From an uncultured Muribaculaceae bacterium (GTDB lineage Bacteria > Bacteroidota > Bacteroidia > Bacteroidales > Muribaculaceae): a stretch of DNA of 33,263 bases. The stretch is taken from NCBI GenBank assembly GCA_910584125.1, contig CAJTXU010000031.1, positions 1 to 33,263 on the forward strand, in the 5' to 3' direction. The position numbers were made by a program, and so were the translations under genes. Position 1 is the stretch's first letter, and every line of letters starts with the position of its first letter. Of the stretch, positions 26,535 to 33,263 are shown piece by piece. Under the pieces are notes generated by a model that was not told where the DNA came from, made no database searches, and saw only the letters and a list, made by a program, of their open reading frames with translations.

Positions 26535-26598
26535 TAAGTTACAAGTAACAAGTAATACGGGCTTCGTCCAAGTCGCTCCGACTCGGACGAAGCCCGTA
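26532..26598 (+). terminator. Diverged heptamer repeat plus 20-nt hairpin after tdh
   Basis: After the stop, diverged heptamers (TAAGTTA, CAAGTAA, CAAGTAA) run into TACGGGCTTCGTCC. Arms 26556-26575 and 26579-26598 pair over 20 positions with one mismatch and a 3-nt loop. The TACGGGCTTCG start is the same cap as in the arrays near kbl. It is a probable terminator for the dehydrogenase gene. Confidence 0.75.
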
Positions 26599-26628
26599 AC
26601 GGTTATGTCGGTTCAATATTAAGGGTGA

Positions 26629-26654
26629 CCATTTTCGTGCCCTTACGAAAATGG
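26629..26654 (-). terminator. Hairpin after the porin gene
   Basis: CCATTTTCGT (26629-26638) and its complement (26645-26654) form a 10-bp stem with a 6-nt loop. It lies 29 bp beyond the porin stop. There is no clear T run, so its strength is uncertain. Confidence 0.5.
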
Positions 26655-26682
26655 GCTTACTCGTTGATTCGCTGTATCTTGC

Positions 26683-28755
26683 TTAGTTGGTGAAGTCGAT
26701 GGAGAGACCGAGGCGGAACTGGCGCGGGTCGATGGGGTAGTGGGGCAGCGAGAAGTAGCCTTTGGAAAACCAGCCCTGGTTGAGGTGCGAGCACATCAGG
26801 AAGAAACGGACCTTGTAGAGCTTGCATGTCAGGTAGACGTCCGACATGACGAAGTTGCCGACATCGACGGCGTCGGCCCCCTGCGTGTGGAAGGTCATCG
26901 TGGCGGGCTGGTAGGCCGGACCTTTGTATTTAGTATAATAGTTGCAGTCGATGCCTATCTGTACGGTCAATGCCCTGAACGCCTTGAAATAGAGATACAT
27001 GTTGCTGTATACGCTGAGTGCCGGCAACGGAAGCACCGACTTGTCGGAACTCGTCTGGTAGGTAACGGAGTTGTCCCAGTTCCAGATGCCGAACTTCAGT
27101 TTCTGGTCGATAGCCGCCGAGAACACCTGCACGTTGCCGCCGTGCTGCCGAGGCATGCTCGCGGAGTCGAAATATATCATGTTCTGCGTGTTCTCCACTC
27201 CCACACGAAGCTGCGTCCGCGACCATGGGATGTATAGACGACCCTCGGCGCGGAAGCTGCGGATCTTGCCGAAATCGTTGTTCCAGACGAAATGGTTGCC
27301 GACATATCGGTTGAGCATGTAGTTGGGGGCGAGGTTCTTGAAAAATCCCTCGGCTCCTATCCTGACCGTGTCCTTGCCGAGACGGAAGCGGGTCTCGATC
27401 TGCCCACGGACATCGATCTCGCCGGCGGCGTCGCCGACGATGCCGAAACGGGCGTCTGCCGCGTAGCGCAGTATGGCGCCCTTGGTCTTCTCGAGACGGC
27501 CGCCTATCCATACGCGGCTGCGTGTGCGGCTCATCTCGTTGTCGAACCCTTCGGGCAGCGGAGTCAGTCCGTTGTCGTCGGGCTCGCTGTCGCCGGTCTC
27601 TCCATCGCCGGTCTCTCCCGGGTTTTCGGTCGAGGGCGCGTCATACATGTTGACGTCGTAGCTGTAGCGGTCTATCTCGTAAGTCGCATAGGCTGAGAGT
27701 CCGAACTTGGCCCATTTCTGAAAGCCCTCCACGAGTTCGACGCCTACAGTGTTCGATACGGACCAGTAGCGGTTGTTGTCGCGTGTTTCCGAAGGGTTGA
27801 AATATGTCGCGTTCCAGAACTTGCGTGCGTCCGCCGCATTCTGATTGATGAAAAGACGCCGGTTGTTCTTCCAGTCGAACGAGTATATGAACCGTGTCAC
27901 TGGCACGTAAGTCTTGCGCTCCACGGTGTCTTCGGGCTGTGTGTCGTCGCGCCAGAAACCGATCTTGTAGGCGTGGCTCATGTAGAACTCGCTTCCCGTC
28001 AGACGGTTGTGGGCGTCCGAAAGGTTTACGGGGATGCTCTTCGGCTCGATTGAGTTCACGCCGCCCTGCAGTTCGGCGGGATCGGTGATGTAGAGGTCGT
28101 CGGTGATGCCGCCGTTCTCCTTGTTGACGTGGTTGTACTGGTTGAAGAACGCCTGCATCTCATATCGCGAACCGGTGTAATAGCCCGAGAATCCGAAACC
28201 GAGGCCTTTGGCGGCCTGCTGAGCGTATGCTCCGCGCGTATAGGGGTAATCGACCCATGCGCCGAGACCGACCTTGCGGTTGACGTTGCCCGCGAACACG
28301 GCGTTGAGATGGTCGGTGCGGCTCTCAGTGCCGACGCCCCATCCGTACGCGAGCTGCGTCATGGGGATGTAGACGTTATAGAACTTCTGTCGCGCGAAGG
28401 TCGGTATCCAGTAGGAGAGCGCGTCTTCGAAAATGAACGGTTGGCCGTACGTCCGGTCGAAGTATATCATGTTGATTCCGGGCCCGGTGAACTGTCCCGT
28501 AGTGGCGAACGCGTCCGAGTTCAGCACCTGGATGAACTGCCGCTGATAGTTATAGAGCACCGTGTCGATTGTCGACTCGATATGGTTGCCGAGGGGCCAT
28601 GACAAAGTCCAGGCCGAGCCCGGCGGATAAGATTTGTTTTCATTCTTGTCCGTCTGGTCCGGCCGTTGGGCTGTCACCGTCGCGCCGCCCAGAGACACCA
28701 GTGCAATCAGCAGCATGGCGAGCGCGCGAAGGGTAGAGTTATATGTTAGTTTCAA
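26683..28755 (-). CDS. Putative outer-membrane porin (Porin_10-like)
   Basis: Probable beta-barrel of the Bacteroidetes putative porin family, 690 residues. A signal peptide covers about 1-29 (hydrophobic core LAMLLIALVSLGG, cleavage near VTA-Q30). The rest alternates short amphipathic strands rich in Tyr, Phe and Trp and ends in a barrel-like FRLGLSIDFTN. Family-like segments are NMIYFDRTYGQPFIFED (95-111) and the Tyr-rich strand region GLGFGFSGYYTGSRYEMQAFF. An acidic, Gly/Pro/Thr-rich loop (NPGETGDGETGDSEPDDNG) in the middle is low-complexity and may be a surface loop. The substrate is unknown. Confidence 0.82.
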   Translation of the reverse strand: MKLTYNSTLRALAMLLIALVSLGGATVTAQRPDQTDKNENKSYPPGSAWTLSWPLGNHIESTIDTVLYNYQRQFIQVLNSDAFATTGQFTGPGINMIYFDRTYGQPFIFEDALSYWIPTFARQKFYNVYIPMTQLAYGWGVGTESRTDHLNAVFAGNVNRKVGLGAWVDYPYTRGAYAQQAAKGLGFGFSGYYTGSRYEMQAFFNQYNHVNKENGGITDDLYITDPAELQGGVNSIEPKSIPVNLSDAHNRLTGSEFYMSHAYKIGFWRDDTQPEDTVERKTYVPVTRFIYSFDWKNNRRLFINQNAADARKFWNATYFNPSETRDNNRYWSVSNTVGVELVEGFQKWAKFGLSAYATYEIDRYSYDVNMYDAPSTENPGETGDGETGDSEPDDNGLTPLPEGFDNEMSRTRSRVWIGGRLEKTKGAILRYAADARFGIVGDAAGEIDVRGQIETRFRLGKDTVRIGAEGFFKNLAPNYMLNRYVGNHFVWNNDFGKIRSFRAEGRLYIPWSRTQLRVGVENTQNMIYFDSASMPRQHGGNVQVFSAAIDQKLKFGIWNWDNSVTYQTSSDKSVLPLPALSVYSNMYLYFKAFRALTVQIGIDCNYYTKYKGPAYQPATMTFHTQGADAVDVGNFVMSDVYLTCKLYKVRFFLMCSHLNQGWFSKGYFSLPHYPIDPRQFRLGLSIDFTN

Positions 28756-28775
28756 AGTCTGCGTTATTTATGCCG

Positions 28776-28783
28776 CAAATTTA
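28776..28783 (-). promoter_or_regulatory. porin -7 element
   Basis: TAAATTTG on the minus strand (28783 to 28776), about 20 bp upstream of the porin ATG. A TTTCGC at 28807 to 28802 lies at about the -33 spacing. It suggests the porin is transcribed separately from the DUF4301 gene. Confidence 0.6.
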
Positions 28784-28813
28784 CAAAAATTTCGCGACAT
28801 GGCGAAATGCAGA

Positions 28814-30361
28814 CTACATTTCAGGTTGCTGCTGGGGCATCGGCTGGTGGGCGGGGCGGAGCAGGTCGTTGACCGTCTTGACGGGGTTGAATGTCTGGGC
28901 CGGCACCTCGATGAAGATGCTGTTCCAGTCGCTCATGGCTCCGTTCCAGAGGCCGGGGAGCTCGAGGGCCTTGATTTCGACGCCTTCGCGGCTCTTGCGC
29001 GAGATGAAGCCGGTGGCCTTGTCGACATACCCGGGCAGGTTGAATTTCCGGCCTTCGTAGTCGCGCAGCGAGACGGCGAGGTCCACGGGGTTGAAGTGGG
29101 TGGACTCCTTGAGCATCTTCATGGCCGCCTTGTCGTCGTGGTCGATCTGCGAGGACTCGAGGATCTGCGGGCTGACCGTGCCGTCGGCGTTGTATACGAG
29201 GAACGGGCCGCCGCCGGGTTCGCCTTCGTTGCGCACCATGCCGCAGACGCGGAGCGGGCGGTTGAGTTTGGCGAGCGCGAAGTTGCGTTTCTCATCCGCC
29301 GTCATGCAATCGGCCTTGTCGTGGGTGATGCAGAGCACGTTGCGCATGAACTCCACGATCTCGTCGAGTTTCGCGGCGTCGGCGCGGTTCTCGCTGAGCA
29401 GACGGCAGTATTCGTCCATGCGCTGCTTGACGGCCACGAGCGTGCCGCCGAGCACCTTCTTGAACTGGATTGTCGCGCTGCGGTGTGTGTCGGGCACGAC
29501 GTTGTCGATGTTCTTGATGAAGACGACGTCGGCGTCGAGGTCGTAGAGGTTCTCGATCAGCGCGCCATGACCGCCGGGGCGGAAGAAGAGGCGTCCGTTC
29601 TCGCGGTAGGGCGTGCCGTCAAGGTTCGACGCCACGGTGTCGGTCGAGGGTTTCTGCACGCTATAGGTGACGTCATATTTCACGCCGTATTCGTTGCCGA
29701 GGTGCCCCGCGGCCTCCTCGACTTTCATGCGTGCCAGGGGCAGATGGTCTTCGGAGACGGTGAAATGCACCTTGACAGTCCGGTCTTTGCCGGTTGCGTA
29801 CTGTGCGCCTTCGGCAAGATGCTCCTCGAGGGCCGTGCGGCTCGTGCCGATGATCTTGTGGAACTGCAGGAGCGCCTTGGGCAGCTGGCCGTAGTTGAGG
29901 CCGCTCTTCTCGATGAGCGCTCGCACGATGTCCTTGTATCTCTTCTGTCCGAGCAGCGACGTGACGCTGAGACCGTAGTTCTGGAGGGTGATGAAGTTCA
30001 GGCGGGTGAAGAACGCGAACTCCTCGATGTGGTCGAAGAACGCCTTCATGAAGTCAGTGTCGGGCTTCTCGGATTTGCCGTTGAGGAACGCGAAGAGGTC
30101 CTTGAACATACGCGACGCTGCGCCGCTGGCGGGCACCATCTTCATCACGGTTCCCCCCTTGGCGAGGAATTCCTCCCAGCACCTTATTGCGCCGAACTGC
30201 ATCTCGGGCGTAAGCACCGATATGCCGTGGCCGGGCGTGGCCGGTCCTTCGATTCTCAGCCAGGGGAAGCCCTTGCTCAGCATTTCGAGTTGCTCGGCGA
30301 GTTTCTCCTCGCTGATGCCTTTTTCTTTAAGAAATTCGAGATCTTCTTTTTCAAGTTTCAT
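28814..30361 (-). CDS. DUF4301 family protein
   Basis: 515 residues, of a family common in Bacteroidetes and without an assigned function that I know of. Visible motifs resemble sugar nucleotidyltransferases: MVPASGAASRMFK (75-87) like a pyrophosphorylase G-rich loop, FRPGGHGALIENL near 258, and VFIKNIDNVVPD near 280, like the N-x-D-N of UDP-sugar pyrophosphorylases. A nucleotidyltransferase activity is therefore possible, but this is an inference from motif resemblance. The start MKLEKEDLEF is preceded by an A/T-rich stretch. It is 92 bp downstream of tilS and 58 bp upstream of the porin gene. Confidence 0.8.
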   Translation of the reverse strand: MKLEKEDLEFLKEKGISEEKLAEQLEMLSKGFPWLRIEGPATPGHGISVLTPEMQFGAIRCWEEFLAKGGTVMKMVPASGAASRMFKDLFAFLNGKSEKPDTDFMKAFFDHIEEFAFFTRLNFITLQNYGLSVTSLLGQKRYKDIVRALIEKSGLNYGQLPKALLQFHKIIGTSRTALEEHLAEGAQYATGKDRTVKVHFTVSEDHLPLARMKVEEAAGHLGNEYGVKYDVTYSVQKPSTDTVASNLDGTPYRENGRLFFRPGGHGALIENLYDLDADVVFIKNIDNVVPDTHRSATIQFKKVLGGTLVAVKQRMDEYCRLLSENRADAAKLDEIVEFMRNVLCITHDKADCMTADEKRNFALAKLNRPLRVCGMVRNEGEPGGGPFLVYNADGTVSPQILESSQIDHDDKAAMKMLKESTHFNPVDLAVSLRDYEGRKFNLPGYVDKATGFISRKSREGVEIKALELPGLWNGAMSDWNSIFIEVPAQTFNPVKTVNDLLRPAHQPMPQQQPEM

Positions 30362-30453
30362 AATCTTGCTTTTGTTTTTATGGTTGTTTTGGAGTGGAAT
30401 CGGCGACCTATGCCATTGGCTTGCGCCGTACGGTCTGCGTCGCGGAGGTTTGA

Positions 30454-31806
30454 TTATGTGTCTTCATCTCCCGTCCTGAAGTTACAACCGCCGACGGGGT
30501 CAATGTGTTCGGTTTCGGTTGGCGTGTATAGGTGTGCCTCGGCCGATTCCGGCTCTATCAGATGAATCCGCGAGCGTTTCAGGCCGCTGATCCAGATGAT
30601 TTCGCCGCTTCCGGCGACTTCGGCTACGATGGCCCGCTCTTTTTCGGCGAGCGAAAGCCGTGCATCCTTGAGAATCTTGCTGACGAGCGTGCTCCCCGAC
30701 ATGCCGAGCGGACGGATGCGGTCGCCCGTTCGTGGGTGTCGGAATACAATGGCCTCGGGCGGCAACGCGGTCCAGAGTTCGGAGAGCGGGGCGCGGCGTA
30801 TGCGCCTCATCAATGAGTCGTCAATCTTGTGGACGCTATGGCCTATAGCGGGAATACTACCGGTGTCGGCGGCGGAGGGTATGAATTCGAGCCGGTCGCG
30901 ACCGGTCGCGATTCGTCCGTCACGGACTTTCCATGCCTTGCCGGGCAATGTCGGGGCTGACGCGACGGCGCGGGCTATCTCCGAGGCCTGGGCGGCGGAA
31001 CCCCCGAAGCGTGCGATGAACCGCCGGATGATCCATGTCGGTTCTGGACAGCCCGCTATGACGTCATAGGGGAGGGTAGTGGCGTCGCCGCCGGTCAACC
31101 GGGCTTCGGTCCAGCCGAGCATCCGTTCCTCTTCGCGCAGGTTCGCCTGCGAGCGGGCGATGCTTGCCTTGGCTCCGGGCCATTCCGTCTCAAGGAGGGG
31201 AAGCACGCGGTTGCGGATGAAGTTGCGGCGGTAATCGCAGCTGAGGTTGGTGGAGTCGGTGACGTATTCCTGACCGTGTGCATTGAGGTATCTCTCGATG
31301 TCACTGCGAGATACCGACAGCAGCGGGCGGATTATCTCTCCTGTGTCAGGCAGCATGCCTCTGAGTCCTGCCACGCCGGCTCCGCGCATCAGGTTCAGTA
31401 TCAAGGTCTCGGTGTTGTCGTCGGCGTTATGCGCCACGGCTATCCGGTCGCAGCCCGAGCGGTCGAGGATTGCGCGGAACTCCGCATAGCGCAGGTCGCG
31501 GCAGGCCATTTCTGTCGAGACACCGTGGATGCGCATGTATTCGGGCACGTCGAAATGAGCGACGTCGAGGGGCACATCGAGACGTCGGCACAGCCGGGTG
31601 ACGAAGCGTTCGTCGCGGTCGCTTTCCTGGCCCCGCAGATGGAAATTGCAGTGCACGGCGCGAACATCAATGCCACCGGCGAGCGTGGCGAGAAGCAGGG
31701 CGACGCTGTCGGCGCCGCCGCTCACGCCGGCCACGACCCGGCGCACTCCGCTCAGCGCGTAGCATTCGGCCACCGTCTGTCTGATTTTATCCGTAATTTC
31801 CATCAT
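30454..31806 (-). CDS. tilS: tRNA(Ile)-lysidine synthase
   Basis: Modifies C34 of the tRNA-Ile CAU anticodon to lysidine using ATP and lysine, so AUA is read as Ile. It has 450 residues. The N-terminal N-type ATP pyrophosphatase domain has the PP-loop SGGADS (29-34), followed by VHCNFHLRGQESDRDE, AVAHNADDNTETLILNLMRG and DSTNLSCDYRRNFIRNRVLP, all typical. The C-terminal domain (about 340-450) is less conserved, with IRPLGMSGSTLVSKILKDARL. Two adjacent ATG codons open the frame and either may be used. Confidence 0.95.
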   Translation of the reverse strand: MMEITDKIRQTVAECYALSGVRRVVAGVSGGADSVALLLATLAGGIDVRAVHCNFHLRGQESDRDERFVTRLCRRLDVPLDVAHFDVPEYMRIHGVSTEMACRDLRYAEFRAILDRSGCDRIAVAHNADDNTETLILNLMRGAGVAGLRGMLPDTGEIIRPLLSVSRSDIERYLNAHGQEYVTDSTNLSCDYRRNFIRNRVLPLLETEWPGAKASIARSQANLREEERMLGWTEARLTGGDATTLPYDVIAGCPEPTWIIRRFIARFGGSAAQASEIARAVASAPTLPGKAWKVRDGRIATGRDRLEFIPSAADTGSIPAIGHSVHKIDDSLMRRIRRAPLSELWTALPPEAIVFRHPRTGDRIRPLGMSGSTLVSKILKDARLSLAEKERAIVAEVAGSGEIIWISGLKRSRIHLIEPESAEAHLYTPTETEHIDPVGGCNFRTGDEDT

Positions 31807-31862
31807 ATCGGTCAGGGCGCATCCGCGGAGCTTGTGCCAAAGGCGCGATGCGTCCGTACCTG

Positions 31863-31893
31863 CAAATATACAACAATAATTTAATCAGACAAA
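31863..31893 (-). promoter_or_regulatory. tilS promoter
   Basis: On the minus strand, TTTG (31893 to 31890), a 19-nt spacer and TATATTTG (31870 to 31863): a near-perfect Bacteroidetes promoter, 57 bp before the tilS ATG. Confidence 0.75.
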
Positions 31894-31951
31894 ATTTTAT
31901 CGATCATTTCCAGCCGGAATTTAGAACGCACGTGTAATTAAAGAGGCGTAT

Positions 31952-32026
31952 GGAGTGGAACGGAGTGGAATTTAGTTTTTTTAACGGGAAAATGTTGGAA
32001 TGTGTCGTTGAAAATTGTTATATTTG
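31952..32026 (+). promoter_or_regulatory. Rubrerythrin promoter with upstream direct repeat
   Basis: TTGG (31995-31998), a 20-nt spacer and TATATTTG (32019-32026) form the promoter. Upstream, GGAGTGGAA occurs twice at 31952-31960 and 31962-31970, spaced 10 bp, one helical turn. The direct repeat may bind an oxidative-stress regulator, which is an inference. The leader to the ATG at 32108 is about 75 nt. Confidence 0.6.
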
Positions 32027-32107
32027 CACCTTGGAACAGGCGCGGAAGTCCGCGTCGGTTCCGGATTCGGAAACGAGTATATAACCAACTAAAAACATTT
32101 AGATACA

Positions 32108-32665
32108 ATGGCAAAGAAATGGATCTGCACCGTATGTGGTTACGTTGCTGAGGGCGAGGAAGCCCCCGAAAGATGCCCGATGTGTAAGGCACCCCGTTCG
32201 AAATTCAAAGAGCTCGACGACAAGGAAGTTCTCAATTTCGTAACAGAACACGAAATCGGCGTAGCCAAGGGTACAGGCGAAGAGATGATCAAGGACCTCA
32301 ACGCACACTTCATGGGCGAGTGCACCGAGGTCGGCATGTATCTCGCGATGTCGCGTCAGGCAGACCGCGAGGGATATCCCGAGATCGCCGAGGCTTTCAA
32401 GCGTTACGCTTGGGAGGAGGCTGAGCACGCATCGAAGTTCGCCGAACTGCTCGGCGACATGGTATGGGACACCAAGACCAACCTCGAGAAGCGCATGCAC
32501 GCAGAGGCAGGCGCCAACGAAGACAAGATGCGTATCGCACGCAACGCCAAGGAGGCAGGTCTCGACGCAATCCACGACACAGTGCATGAGATGGCAAAGG
32601 ACGAGGCCCGTCACGGCCGCGGCTTCTACGGTCTCTATCAGCGTTATTTCGCCGACAAGAAATAA
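32108..32665 (+). CDS. Rubrerythrin with N-terminal rubredoxin domain
   Basis: Non-haem iron peroxidase that protects anaerobes from hydrogen peroxide, 185 residues. The rubredoxin domain comes first, with C7, C10, C23 and C26 (CTVCGYVAEG and CPMC). The ferritin-like diiron domain follows, with Glu/His ligands in GECTEVGMYL, WEEAEHASKF and HEMAKDEARHGRGF. This order is reversed relative to classical rubrerythrin, as in reverse rubrerythrins that act as NADH peroxidases with partner proteins. A promoter directly upstream and a strong terminator after it make this a single-gene unit. Confidence 0.93.
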   Translation: MAKKWICTVCGYVAEGEEAPERCPMCKAPRSKFKELDDKEVLNFVTEHEIGVAKGTGEEMIKDLNAHFMGECTEVGMYLAMSRQADREGYPEIAEAFKRYAWEEAEHASKFAELLGDMVWDTKTNLEKRMHAEAGANEDKMRIARNAKEAGLDAIHDTVHEMAKDEARHGRGFYGLYQRYFADKK

Positions 32666-32700
32666 GTGGAGGCTAAGACCGGAAACATAATCCGCTAAAG

Positions 32701-32738
32701 GTGGACGGCACGGTGATTGTCACGGTGCCGTCCACTTT
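32701..32738 (+). terminator. Rubrerythrin terminator
   Basis: Arms GTGGACGGCAC (32701-32711) and GTGCCGTCCAC (32725-32735) pair over 11 bp. The stem continues as GTGA/TCAC after one G-G mismatch, with a 3-nt loop, and TTT follows. A strong hairpin 36 bp after the stop. Confidence 0.8.
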
Positions 32739-32780
32739 CATTGTCAGCCGCATTGTTCAACATTCAAAATCATCCTTCAT

Positions 32781-33197
32781 TTGGGAAGAGTATTAGCTAT
32801 AGACTACGGACGCAAGCGTTGCGGAGTGGCGGTGACCGACGTGCTTCAGATTTCGGCCAATCCGCTGCCGGTGGTGCGCGCGTGCGACCTGATGGAGTTT
32901 CTAAAGACCTATTGCGCCGCCGAACCGGTGGAGCGCATCCTTGTCGGCGAACCGCGCCGCATGGACGGCCAGCCCTCGGAGTCGATGAGGTATATAACGC
33001 CGTTCCTCAACCGTCTGCGCCGCGAGCTGCCCGGGATTCCGGTCGAGATGGTCGACGAGCGATTCACCTCCGTCATGGCCCACCGCGACATGCTGACCGC
33101 CGGCTTCAAGAAGTCCGACCGCGAACGAAAGGGGTTTGCCGACGAGATGTCGGCAACGATAATCCTCACCACCTGGCTCGAAAGCCAAGGCAAGTAG
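32781..33197 (+). CDS. ruvX: RuvX/YqgF Holliday-junction resolvase-like protein
   Basis: RNase H-fold nuclease of the YqgF family, 138 residues, the usual size. It acts in pre-16S rRNA 5' processing and is also called a putative Holliday-junction resolvase. Motifs: AIDYGRKRCGVAV with D8, ILVGEP with E57, DERFTS (92-97), and FADEMSATIIL with D121. The start is TTG at 32781; there is no in-frame ATG before the conserved N terminus. The stop is followed by diverged heptamers. No clear promoter was found in 32739-32780. Confidence 0.92.
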   Translation: MGRVLAIDYGRKRCGVAVTDVLQISANPLPVVRACDLMEFLKTYCAAEPVERILVGEPRRMDGQPSESMRYITPFLNRLRRELPGIPVEMVDERFTSVMAHRDMLTAGFKKSDRERKGFADEMSATIILTTWLESQGK

Positions 33198-33236
33198 CAA
33201 GTAATAAGTTAAAAGTACCGACCACCGTTCCGGTGG
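33195..33236 (+). repeat. Diverged heptamer remnant and hairpin after ruvX
   Basis: TAGCAAGTAATAAGTTAAAA follows the ruvX coding end and contains its stop (TAG); it is a short, diverged copy of the NAAGTAA array. A 6-bp hairpin (CCACCG/CGGTGG, 33222-33236, 3-nt loop) follows, then AATAAAAT. The last 27 bases of the window hold no gene that I can identify. Confidence 0.6.
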
Positions 33237-33263
33237 AATAAAATCGGGAATAACCGGAGGCAC

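Overview
The window looks like chromosomal DNA of a gut-type Bacteroidales bacterium. The coding regions are GC-rich and the intergenic regions AT-rich. Many genes have the Bacteroidetes -7 promoter element TAnnTTTG, often as TAACTTTG, TAAATTTG or TATATTTG. The gene content also fits: pyruvate:ferredoxin oxidoreductase, a C10 protease, N-terminal-rubredoxin rubrerythrin, a Porin_10-type outer-membrane protein and a DUF4301 protein. A Muribaculaceae-like genus is my best guess from composition, but I cannot prove it here.

Layout. 1-339 has no convincing gene. 426-2872 (+) holds two surface lipoproteins, a C10 cysteine protease and a serpin. They are separated by 20 bp and close on a 26-bp perfect inverted repeat shared with the convergent nifJ gene (2941-6537, -). 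6765-12406 (-) is a likely operon read from the right: tetR, fabG, ispD, recG and a DbpA-like DEAD-box helicase. A SIMPL-domain membrane protein (-) is divergent from pheS-nth (+). Next come a DoxX-like membrane protein (-) and a plus-strand run: tdk, a cysteine desulfidase-like gene, a 43-codon secreted peptide, a long-chain acyl-CoA synthetase and a six-TM membrane protein. A RelA/SpoT homologue and an orphan lipoprotein follow. kbl (-) and an epimerase-type threonine dehydrogenase (+) are divergent and together would degrade threonine to glycine and acetyl-CoA. A porin, a DUF4301 protein and tilS (all -), then rubrerythrin and ruvX (+), finish the window.

The most unusual element is a family of intergenic arrays built from a heptamer NAAGTAA (N = T, G or A) capped by TACGGG or TACGCTTCGC. 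They occur at five places, always directly at the 3' end of a gene: nth/doxX, relA, the orphan lipoprotein/kbl, tdh and ruvX. They read in the direction of the gene they follow and in several cases supply its stop codon. Between convergent genes the two arrays face each other and form long perfect stems (19 bp and 27 bp) with 14-nt loops. One array has an exact 33-bp period with an alternating A/B pattern, another a 31-bp period. Because seven is not a multiple of three, two heptamers carry a stop in all three sense frames. I know of no described element with these properties. I regard it as the best candidate for an undescribed system here: a repeat family specialised for 3' ends that may act as a terminator or 3'-UTR structure.
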